Below are positions 13,501-25,500 of a stretch of 64,000 nt of DNA, piece by piece. Origin of the DNA: Bos javanicus (lineage: Eukaryota; Chordata; Mammalia; Artiodactyla; Bovidae); contig NC_083880.1 of assembly GCF_032452875.1 (NCBI RefSeq), positions 62,260,829-62,324,828 of the forward strand, read 5' to 3'. How positions within the stretch are numbered: the first letter of the stretch is position 1; each line of letters opens with the position of its first letter. Position numbers and translations under genes: made by a program. Below the pieces are notes generated by a model that had not been told where the DNA came from, did not search any database, and saw only the letters and a list, made by a program, of their open reading frames with translations.

Positions 13501-16500
13501 AGTCGTGTCCGACTCTGTTCGACCCCATAGACGGCGGCCCACCAGGCTCCCCGTCCCTGGGATTCTCCAGGCAAGAACACTGGAGTGGGTTGCCATTTCC
13601 TTCTCCAATGCATGAAACTGAAAAGTGAAAGTGAAGTCGCTCAGTCATGTCCGACTCTTAGCGAGCCCATGGACTGCAGCCTACCAGGCTCCTCCATCCA
13701 TGGGATTTTCCAAGCAAGAGTACTGGAGTGGGGTGCCATTGCCTTCTCCACGATTTCGCTACTGAGGGCCCAGGTTTCATCCATGATTGAACAGCTAAGA
13801 TCCCACAAACTGCGTTGTGCAGCCAAGAAAATAAAATCAGCTGTTAGTCATACAGGTATATGTATATACGTAAAGAAGATTCAAGCATAAATGAATCTGG
13901 AATCTTGTGGGGCCCCCTCCTCTCCCCGCTCCCTTATCCAGTCCTCAAGTCCTGGAACTAACTCTAGGCTGGAGGAGGGGAGCATATGCCTGAGGTGATG
14001 GGGAGGCTTCTATCTTGCTTTTGTGCTTTGAGTGGAGTGGTGTGGTGGCATTTTGCTTGCAGCTGGTTTGTCTGTTTGGTTCCTCTGATTTGGTGGGAGT
14101 ATTACCTCATGTTGGTGATATGTCTTTCATTCAGCTTCTTGTTTTATTGGGTCTCAGTGGCAGGAGGCTGTCATGGGGATTACTGCGTTGTGGCCACGAG
14201 GGCCTCGGTGGCTGGCCCTGCTGCCTTCCCACTCTAGCCACACTGGCCCCCTCGTGGTTCAAGCATGTTCCTGCCCCCAGGCCTGCATTGGTCCTGTCTG
14301 CCTGGTTTTTTTTTTGTTTGTTTGTTTTGTTTTTGAAACATTTTTCCTTTTATGAAAGATTTTAAACAAATAGAAGCAGAGAAATAGTATAATGCTTTCT
14401 AAGTTTGATCCCTAGGTTGAGAAGATTCCCCTTAAGAAGGGAATGGCTACCCACTCCAGTATTCTTGCCTGGAAAATCTCATAGACAGAGGAGCCTGGTG
14501 GTCTACAGTCCATGGGGTTGCAAAGAGTTGGACACAACTGAGCAACTAACACTTTAATATTCCTAGTACTATCCAAGTTAATCTTTACCCAAGTGTCTCA
14601 AAAACATCTTTTTATTATTGTTTGGAATTAGATATGGGCAAGGTTTCTAGGATGGTTCTGGGCAGAGGAATGGTGTGGTCTGACATGCAGAGCATCATTC
14701 TGGCTGCTCTGTTGCAAGTGGTGGTCGTGGTGGTATAAGTCGCTAAGTCGTGTCCAACTCCTGTGAACACGTAGACTGCAGCCTGCCAGGCTCCTCTGTT
14801 CATGGGATTCTCTAGGCAAGAATACTGGAGTGGGTTGCTGTCTCCTTCTCCAGGGGATCTTCCTGACCCAGGAATTAACCCGGGTCTCCTTCATTGCAGG
14901 CAGATTCTTTACCCACTGAGCTAAGAGGGAAGCTGTATATGGGCAGGAGGGGAAATAAGGACACCAGTAGGGATGCCATTGTATTAATTCAGGGCACACA
15001 CGATGGTGGCCTGGAGTCCGCCAGGAGTGGACATCGAGATTTATTTTAGGGGTGGGTTGCAGAATATATAGTTATACACATGTGCACATACCCCGTTTCT
15101 TCATGTGTGAGTGCAGTACACACCCTGGCCAGCAGGTGACACCATTGACTGCTCTTGTTCAGTCTCTCAGTTGAGTTCAGTGCTGCGAGCCCACGGACTG
15201 CAGCACGCCAGGCTTCCCTGCCCATCACCAACTCCCGGGACTTGCTCAAACTCATGTCCATTGAGTCCATGATGCCTTCTAATCATCTCATCCTCTGTCA
15301 TCCTCTTCTCCTCCTGCCTTTAATCTTTCCCAGCATCAGGGTCTTTTCCAGTGAGTTAGGTGATGCCCTCTTGGGGCATGGCCTCTGTAGGTGGGGCTGG
15401 CACTGTCAACCCAAATTCTGCCTCTGGAGTGGCCTTGTGGACTTCTTCCCTGAGTCATACCCTGACCTTCCAATCTCTTCTCCACACAGAAGTCTCCTGC
15501 AGACCTGGTCTCCTCCAGCGGTCTGTTTATTTCCCTGCAGGACTTGCCATGATGTGTACATGCCCATTTCCTTGTCTCTCTATTCTTTACTCTCTCAGGT
15601 GGTTTTCCTCTAGAAGGGAAGCTCCAGTGAAGGCAGGAGCATCCTGTCTGCTCATCCTGGAAGGGCATAGGAACTGGGAAACCTTCCTTGAATAGATGGG
15701 TGAATCAGCCTGAAATAATTTCTAGTAACATTTTGTGACAGTTCTTCCAGAATATTTCTTTGCATACATTCAGTGTGGAGGGAGATATATCTGGTTTGAC
15801 AACACAGATATTTCATATGCTTTTCTTAAACTTTTGAGTTTTAGAGGAATCCTTCTGGCTGTGGAGTGGGGAGCACAGGGAAGTGGCAGAAAGGCAGGAG
15901 ATTAAGAGCCCCCCACCCCAGGAGGCTGATACAGAAGTGAAGGGGGCCTGGGCCCTGGTGGGATGTGGGCAAAGAGGATTTGGGGCTCGGCTGAATAATG
16001 GGAATTCAGGAGAGGGAGCCTCTACGGTGATAACCAGGCTTAGGCCCCCGGGTAGTGGCAGAGGAGCAGTTCAGGGCCAAGTTTGGTTGAGAACATGCTG
16101 GAGTTGAGTTCATTTACTTATGGCTGTGCTGGGTCTTCGTTGCTATGTGCGGGCTTTCTCTAGTTGCTGTGAGTGAGGGCTGCTCTTCACTGCAGTGGGG
16201 GGGAGCATCTCGTTGCAGGGGCTTCTCTTATTGCAGAGTACAAGCTGGAGGTGCACGGGCCTCAGTAGTTGCAGCGCACGGGCTTAGTTGTTCCACAGCA
16301 TGTGGGATCTTCCTGGACTGGGGATCCACCCATACCCCCTGCGTTGTCAGGATGATTCTTATCCACTGTGCCACCAGTAAAGGCCTAGAGTTGAGTTTTG
16401 AAGGGAGAGTTTGAATAGAAAGAGTTGGTGGGGCAGGATGTGTGGACATGAGGGAATAGCACGCGCAAAGGCACAGAGCTTCTAGGGCTCTGGGGCCTGT

Positions 16501-19500
16501 GAGGCCATTGGGCTTGACTTTCTCCCTGACCTTCCCGGAACCCCTGCCTCCTTTGCTGTTGTAGGGTGTCCGTGCTGAATTTGAGAAAAGGGATTCTTTG
16601 CTTCGATTACTGCCCAGACAGGAACGTCCTGGGTAAGTAACCTTTGTATCACGTGGAAGGTGCTGGTCTGGCAGAACGAGGGTGAGGGCTGCTGAGGGTG
16701 TGCGACCTATTAGAGTTGAGGGGGAGGCCTCGTGGCATCTGGCATCTGGCCTCTGGCCGCTCCGGTGCCCGCTCATGGGCACCTGGGGTGGAGTGGTGAC
16801 GCGGGCTTGCTTGGCTTGGTGGTGGAGGGGATGGGGTGGGGAGGGCAGGTATGGGTCGTAACAGCAGCTGTCATCTGGCTGGAGTCTGAGGCCTGTCCAG
16901 GACAAGGTCCCAGCACAAGCCCCTAGTGGCTGATACCCGGTTTTCAACTCCAGTGACTGGTGGCTATGACCCCCTCATCCGCCTGTGGAACCCCTTCTTC
17001 TCAAGAAAGCCCGTGTGGATGATGAAGGGGCATCAGACTTCGGTGACACACATCGTTGTGAACAGCAAGGACAGCAGCATCCTCCTCAGCGTCTCCAAGG
17101 ACAAGGTGTGGCCCTGGGGGGCCCTGGGGGGGGCCCAGCCCGACGCCCCCGCCCATACGTTCCCGTTTCCCAAAGATGCTGGCCCACTGATAGTGAGCTG
17201 GCTCAGCCAGCCAGGGGGTTGCCAGTTGGAGAGGCTCAGGGAATGGTGGCACCTCCCTGCCCATGGTCCCACCCCTGCCCAAAGGCCTAGAGGGGGGTAC
17301 CCCAGGTGGCACCATGGGTCTCTGACCACCTCACCCCCCATCACAATAGAAGCCTGAGCCCAGCTCTGAGCAGCCCACTAGAGCTGCTTTCCACGTGGCC
17401 CAGCCTGGCTACGTGGCTTGTGGTCCTGGGCGGGCCCTTCGCTTAACTGGGTCTCAGTCTCCTCATCCAGAGAATGGCTGTTGAGTGGTTTAGAGGAGGG
17501 CAGGTGGTAAAGGAGCAGTGGCCGGACTGACACATAGTAGGTGTACAACACAGGTGAGCCTTTCCCCTCCCCCAGACCCAGACTTGCTGCCCTCAGCTCT
17601 CCCAGTGACCTCGCTTGCCTGCCCTGGCTGGACCTTTCTCAAATGCCCCAGCTCCTCTGCTCAGGTCCGTTACTCTGCTCCTCTGAACTATGGGTTCAGG
17701 ATCTCTCCCCACCTACTGGGGACTGCACGTCAACAGTCCCAGGTGTCTTCCTGCAGGGGACAAGTTTGTGTCTTCTGGGACTCGGTAGATCAGGAGCAGG
17801 CAGGGCCCTTGGGTCACCAGGACATGCTCCCCAGCACACCCCACACTTCTTATTGTCTGGAATGCTGCTGGCAGCACCAGGAGCTGGGCATCATCCCCTC
17901 TGATGGAGACTCTGAGACTGGAGGGGTGGGGAGACAGAAACAGACGCTCATGGTCAGTGATGAGTGGAGCCGGGATGTGGATGGGTCCGTGGATTCAAGC
18001 CCCTGCCCTGTCCGGTTTGCTGCCGATGCCCCCGGGTGAGGAGTGTCCCACAGGGACTTCCACGGGCCCTCTGGGGACACTTCCTTAACCTGGGAGGAAG
18101 CCAGGGGAACAGGCTGGCCTTTTGGGCAACTAAGTTGGCAGTTCTGTCTGTGCCCTGCCTGGCTTTACTGGAGGGATGCCGGGGTGGGAGCTGCGTGTCT
18201 AGGGGGCATGGGCTGCCTGGTGAGGTCTCCATCCTCAGCTGATGAGCAGCAGGTGCTCAAGCAGGGTAGACGCCTAGGGAGGAGGAGACTGGGAGTGGTG
18301 TGTATGGCTCAGTTGCCTCATGTGACCATAAGCAAAGACTGATGCTGAAGCTGAAACTCCAATACTTTGGCCACCTGATGCCAAGAACCGACTCATTTGA
18401 AGAGACCCTGATGCTGGGAATGATTGAAGGCAGGAAGAGAAGGGGACGACAGAGGATGAGATGGTTGGATGGCATCACTGACTCAATGGACATGAGTTTG
18501 AGTAAACTTCGGGAGTTGGTGGTGGACAGGGAAGCCTGGTATGCTGCAGTCCATGGGGTTGCAAAGAGTCAGACATGACTGAGCAACTGAACTGAGTGAC
18601 TGAACTGAACCTGAACTGAACGATGTCTCTGGGCTTCCCAGGTGGAGCTAGTGGTAAAGAACCTGCCTGCCAATGCAGAAGATGTAAGGGATGTGGGTTT
18701 GATCCCTAGATAGGGAAGGTCCCACAGAGGAAGGCATGGCAATCCACTCCAGTATTCTTGCCTGGGAAATCCAATGGACAGAGGAGCCTGGCAGGCTACA
18801 GTCCATGGGGTCGCACAGAGTCAGACATGACTGAGCGACCAAGCATACACGCACGGTGTCTCTGTCATGGGCTTGTGGTCTGTGGCAGTGACAGCGTGGT
18901 GGCTGTGCTCCCAGGAGCACCCCCAGGCCTCGGGCCAGCCGCATCCCTGAGAACCCACTCTTGACCTCTCTGCTGATTTCCCACCCCCAGAATATTCGCG
19001 TGTGGGACATGCAAGACTACCAGTGTCTTCAGTCCTTCTGCGGGAAGCATTTTGCCCTGGGACATTGCCCCATCACCAGCATCTACTTCCACAAAGAGGA
19101 CAACTCGCTCATCTGCAGCACCTATTCAGTGAGTGCTGTGCGGGAGGGAGGCGGGCCACAGCTGCACGAGGATGGGAGGGGCCATGGTCTGCTGACCCAC
19201 GGGACACCGAGGGATGGTCACATCCTGTCCTGACTGAGACTGCTTTATGCCATGAGGACAAAGCTGCTGGGCTCTGTGGCCTGGCCCTCAAAGTGCTATC
19301 CCCTGCGAATTCCTGGAGGACTGCTTCTAGGCCCCCAGTGGTCACCCTCTATGTTGCTCTTGCTGCTCTCTTGACCTTTGCCTCCTCCAGTCCTTCCTTC
19401 TGGAAGCCTGCCTTGACCCCCAGGCTAGGTTAGAAGCCTTCACTCCAAGCTCCTTTGCCTGGCCTGGATCACAGCCCTTATGACTCTGTCCTGTCATGGT

Positions 19501-22500
19501 TACATGACTGTCTTTCCTGCCAAATCATGAACCCCAGGAGGGCAGGGCCCACACCCACACCCGAGCAGTCCCTGTGAAGGAGAGAACCTGGGGGGACCTG
19601 CCGTGAAGCCTGCCTGTGAGCCGTGACTCAGCTGGTGCCCATGTGAGGTCTGCCCTGAACCCCTCAGGGTGGGACAGCCTGGGAGAAGCACAAAGGGCTG
19701 ACTGTCCATGGTGCCGGTGCGGGGAGGGGGGCAGCGATGTGACAAGATGGAAGTTAGGGGGCTATAGGGATGCTTGGCAGCCAGTAGAAGAGGTTCGACC
19801 CAGAAAGGGAGACGAGGGTGTCACCTGTGGTTGAGAGGAAGTGGTAGCCCTACATGGCTCTTCTTCCCTCTGTTGGCCAGCTGACACACTCAGTGTCCTT
19901 GTGCCGTTGGCTGACTCTCCCAGATGGCAGGTGTCCTGAGAAGGGAGTTGGTGGGTTCCTTCCCCTCTGCTGAGTGTCAGGACGGCTGTCAGCGCTTGTT
20001 GAATTCAACAGACCTTTGAATTTCATTTCAAAGCAGAGAGTATATTAATTAGGCACTGGCCCATCCCTCAAGGAACTCATGGGGGAGTAGCATAACAGAT
20101 AATTTTAATAGAAAATGCTGTGCATTATATGTAGATGTGTGCTGGGTGCCTCATGGAGCACAGAGAAAGGATCCCGAGCCTGGCTGGAGGCTAAGGCAGT
20201 CAGGGAAGGCTTCCTGGAGGAGGGAACACCAGATCGAGGCCTTATGCTTTTCAGAAGTTATAAAAGGGACTTGGACTTGTGCTTTGGGGTTGTAGGAGCT
20301 CTAGGGTTTGGAAGCTCTGATCTCAGGAAGTGGGGGCATGGATTTGGGGTGAGGTGTCAGTAAGCCTGCATGCAGTTGAGGATGTCTTGGTGTCTTGGTT
20401 TACTGGAAGTTTCTCCCTGGGGCCAGTCACTGACAGCTGGCCCTTCTGACTATCCAACTGTCTGCCCCTCCTCCCCTACAGATTGGAATCCTGAAAGGGT
20501 ACCTGGAGACGCAGGGGCCTGGGAGAGCAGAGGAGAAGACCACGACTTACAGCACGCCCCTGTGCGCCGTCCTCTACAGCAAGGTTTTCAAGCAGGTCAG
20601 TGGGCAGCAGCTTATCTCTAGGGCTGGCAGCAGGCACAGGGGGCGGGGTGGGGCAGGACTCTCAGAGCTTGGGTGGTGGTACGGGCAGTGGGAGGTCGGC
20701 GAGCAGCTGTCTTGCACAAGGGTTGCCCTGGGGGAGACCGGAGCTCCACCAAGTGGCCACTGGGTCACCAAACTCCTCTGAGCCTGTGTGCCCCTGGCTA
20801 CCACCCCAGGTCAGCTCTGGGCAGCCTTCTTTCCGCTGTGTGTGATGGAACACGGGGTGTGGGCTGCTCTTTGAGGATCCTGGGGTGGGTGTTGCCCCTG
20901 GAGGTCATTTCCAGGGAAACCGTGGTTCAGCTTTGTTATGGAAGGGGAGGGAGGCCCAGGCTGTGGTCCTGAGCAGAGACCTCTGCATTGGGCAGAGCAA
21001 CTAGGCATGTAGATTCTGAAGTGTGGGGACAGCGGGGGCTCTTGGGCCCTCTGCCCCCTCTCACTGGTACCCATTTCCTGGCTGGGGCTCTGGGTAGGGC
21101 GGCTCTGTCTGCTGCAACGTGGCCTTGGCGGTGGGAGGCCAGCACTTACCTCTTTGGGTTTCCCTCTTGTTCTGGCTCCTGGCACCACCACTCCTCATAC
21201 CTTAGGGCTTCTCAATGCCCTTAACCAGTTTTAAAAAAACCCTCCTTATCTAGCTTTTCTAGATGTTCTCAATGGGAAGGTTAGTCTGAAGGAACATCCC
21301 CTGTTGCTGTTTCATCGTCACAGTCGTGATGTTGCTTCAGGTTGGGGTGACCTATCTTTAACCAACATTTCCCTGCTTAGGGGGCCGTTAGTGTATTTCT
21401 TGTTGTTTTTTTCCTATCCTCCATGTTAATGCTTTTTCAGTAAGTGTCTTTTCTGGATTTGGTATGATTTTCTCTGGAAAGATTCTGATAAATTCCATTT
21501 CAGAGTTAAAGGGGATTTCACCAAAGCGGTTCCTTCTAAAAGAACTGTGCCAGTTTGCACAGGGCAGAGGAAGGCCTGTTTTCGAGAGTGGGTTGTCCTG
21601 CAGCAGGAGGGCTCAGAGTGCCTGTCTTCTCGGTACACTGAGTGGTGGCTGGGCTACCAGCAGTCATGCCAGCTGGCGGCTGCCCATGGGAGTGGGGGCC
21701 TTCCCCTCCCCAGGAGGCCTGGCTGTGTGCTCCCCCACAGGTGGTGAGCGGCTGTCTGAGCGGCATGGTGAGTGTGTGGGAGGTCGTGACGGGCAGGAGG
21801 CTGATGGAGTTCTCAGTGACGGGTGACCAGCAAGTGGAGCTGACCGCCATGTCCCTGGATGAGTCAGAGGGGTGCCTGCTCACGGGTCTGCGTGATGGCA
21901 CTGTGAAGATGTGGAACTACAGCGTTGGCGAATGCCTGCTGACCTTCCCCAAAGCGGACCAGTTAGAGGTCAGTCTGGCCCATCATCTGGGGCCTGGGGG
22001 CCCCTCACAGCTCCTGTGACCCCAGCACATGCTATTTTTCATGTCTCCCTGAAAGGCTGTGCACACAGACTCCCTGGCTTTTGCCTCCCTGAGCCTTTGT
22101 GCATAAAATGAAGCTAGTTGAGACTTCCCTGAAGGTCTAGTGGTTAAGACTTCACCTTCCATTGCAGGGGGTGGAGGTTTGATCCTTGGTTGGGGAGCCA
22201 ACATCCCACATGCCTTGAGGCCAAAGAAAAAACCCAACACATAAAACAAAAGCAATATGATAACAAATTCAATAAAGACAAAAAATGGTCCACATAAGAA
22301 AAATCTTAATAAATAAAATGAAGATAGATAATAGGGCCTGTCCTCCACAAATGTTCTTCAGATGTCAGCTACTCTTGCTCTTTTAGTGTGTTAGCACTTC
22401 TCATCTTATATCTTGGGAGGATTTTCCCAGGTAGCTCCGGTGGTAAGGAATCCACCTGCCAATGCAGGAGACTCAGGAGGTCCTGAGTTAGTGGGTTTGA

Positions 22501-25500
22501 TCCCTGGGTCAGGAAGATCCCCTGAAATAGAAAATGGCAAACTGCTCCAGTATTTTTGCTTGGGGAATTTCACGGACAGAGGAGCCTGGTGGGCTGCAGT
22601 CCATAGCATCGCAAAGAGACACGACTGAGCGACTGAGCACACAGATGCCCTACATCTTAGGGCTTTAGGTGGCATCGTTGGCAGTGGGGTCCTGTGATTC
22701 AGAGCCACCCATACCCCTGTTTGGGAAATGCCTGCCAGGGTTGTGAGGAAGATCTGTGGCTGTGGCAAAGTGCAAAGCCAGCAGTTCCTCTTTGGGACTT
22801 GAGCCTGTTACAAACTTGTGACACAGTTCTTTAAGAAACTCAGAAGGAGCACTTGGCCAAGAAGCCAGGGATTAGGGACTGGTCCAGATCCTATGACTCA
22901 GTTGTGTGACCTTAGCCAGGCTTGACCTTGGCTTCCCTCCTGTCCCCTATGAGATGGACATGGACACTTACCCAATCTGCCACCTCCAGGTCCATCACAT
23001 GGATAATGGGATGTGAGAGCACTCTGAAAAAAAATAAAATGGTTTCACTGCTAGGGGAAGTCTCATTATCATGGAGAGTTTGGATTTCCTGCTCGGTATG
23101 GTTAGGAAGACATTTGGGGCCTGGGGCCATTTTCTCTGAGGTACCGTAGTGTTCTGTTTCCTTTCCTCTTCAATAGATTAGTGGGATTGTCCACATGAAC
23201 AAAGTGTTCTACACGACTGGATGGAGTAAGAGAATCACTTATTACACGTGAGTAGCCAGGGTACAGGGCTTCCCTGATTTGGCTCAGACAGTAAAGAATT
23301 TGCCTGCAACGTAGGAGACCCGAGTTCAATCCCTTGGATGGGAAGATCCTCTGGAGAAGGAAATGGCAACCCACTCCAGTATTCTCGCCTGGAGAATTCC
23401 ATGGACAGAGGAGCCTGGCGGGCTACAGTCCATAGGGTTGCAAAGAGTCGGACATGACTGAGCGCGGAAATCACTGCCAGCAGCCAGGGCACACCTGGGG
23501 GGTGAGGGTAGCTGGCCCTTCTTTCTTTACTAAAGATGGGCTCCTCCATCCCTAACGTTGCTGGCGGCTGGAACACCAAGCAGGAAATTAGTGCAGGGTG
23601 AGGTTTACTGCTTCGTCCTCTCATCTGTCCACTTATTCATCACTCCATGAGGCCAACAGGCTTTGTACTAGGTGCTGGGAATGGATATAAGCAAGAACAT
23701 GAAGTCTCCATCCTCCTGGAACTCAGACACTAATCAAATAACTTAATTTATAATGATAGTCTGTTCAGTGCTATGAAAAAAACAATACAGGTTTCTATGG
23801 GGAGGGGACAAAATCTGATCTAGTGTCAGGGGCCATCAGAAAAGGGTCATCTGAGGTGTCATGAGTGGAGTGGGATCTGAAGAGTGAGCAGGAGAGGTCT
23901 TAGAGAAGCAGTGAGGGGCTGGGGACAGGAGCGACATTATAGGCAGAGGAATAGCAAGTGTAGGGTCCCGTCCTCTTCAGAGAGCCTTTCTAGAGTCATG
24001 ATTTCCCCTTCTTTCAGCCTGAGGTCTTACTCAGGTGTCTGAAGGGGGCGAATCTGTAAGATTAGTGTATGTGAAGCCCCTAGGACCAGGCCTTTACAGC
24101 AGGCACATAGCAGATGCTCAGTTAATGCAGTCAGCCGGGCAGAACTCCAACTCTGCTCTATGCCTCCTCTGGAGGGGTCCTCCTCTGGGTCAGAGCTTGG
24201 AATCCCAGAGGCTTGGATGTTCTTCTCCCAGGATACCAATAAGGCTGAGCGCTCCACCCTCCTGCCTCCGGGCACGTGTGCAGGTTCCACAAGATCAAGC
24301 CGGTGCTCTTATGCCACCACTGGCAGACCTTCCACACGGAGGATGTCCTGAGCATGGCCAAGTACCAGAACCAGTTCATCGCCACCTCCTCCTACAACGG
24401 GGACATCCTGTTCTGGAACGTCGGCACCTTCAGGCCCATCCTCAATTTCAACGCCTCTCAGAGCCCCTTGCCCTTGCTGCCCAAGAGGGTACAGTCAGCA
24501 GAAGCATGCTGTCTTCTTCGTGCTCTCTTAGCTGTGGGCCAGAACCATGTAGGGCTGGGGAGTGGGTCAGGGACACCCTGGGAGGTGGAAGGGAGTGATG
24601 GTGACTTGTTCTGAAGGAGTTTGGGAGCTAGGGAGGTAGGTGGTAGTTCTTATAATTATTCTCATTTGACACATGAGGAAACAGGCACAGAGAGGTTAAG
24701 TATCTCTCCTGAGGTCACACAGCCATCAAGTAATAGATCCAAATCCAGGCTGTCTGACTCCAGAGCCTTGTGGCTCTAATCCTAGTCTCCCGAGGAGATT
24801 ACTGTCTCTTTGAAGGTGGCTCACATTGACCCATCGCTACTACAGATCACTGCTCTGGGCTCACTGGGCTCTTGGTAGGACTTGGGAAGCCCCCACAGTC
24901 TCTGAATGACTGTATCTTTGTGGATTAAAGCTGGAAGGGACCTTCGGGGTCACCCTGTCCAGTAGTTTTCCAAACTTGTGGAGAGAGGCTTAGAGGCTAT
25001 TACAGCAGCTTCTCCAGGACACTTCAGCTTTTTGTCTATTTTACACTTTGGAGTTTCCCTTCAGACTAAAAACTACTTCAAAAATACTTGGGAAGCACTG
25101 TCCACTTACAGTTGGGGAGACCGAGTCCTTCCTGGGCGCTGTCCCCTGCCCGTGGGTGCCCCGGGGACAGGCTTCTAAGCTTTGGTTCAATGCCGTCAAG
25201 GTACAGGGTTTCTGGGAAGCAAGCCCAACACACCCGGAGGGCCCCGTGGTGTTGGCATTGGGCAGGGAGGCCTCCCTTCCAACCGGGACGCTGCAATGCC
25301 TCATGGGGCTCCCTCCCACGCACAGGTGAAGGATGTGAACGACTGTGTGTTCGATAGCCACAGGCCCAGCAAGCCCTGCATCGAGCAGGAGAAGTGGGCT
25401 TATAAACCGTACCTACAGCCCCCAGGCCTTCGCACGAGGGCCATGGTCGATGCCAACCTGCGACGGAACCTGATGTCGGCGCCTCCAGTGATGAGACACC

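Noticed and set aside
16228..16947. 239-residue minus-strand open frame
   Set aside because: It overlaps a CHR SINE and the opposite strand of EFCAB8 exons; composition is low-complexity and no domain is seen.
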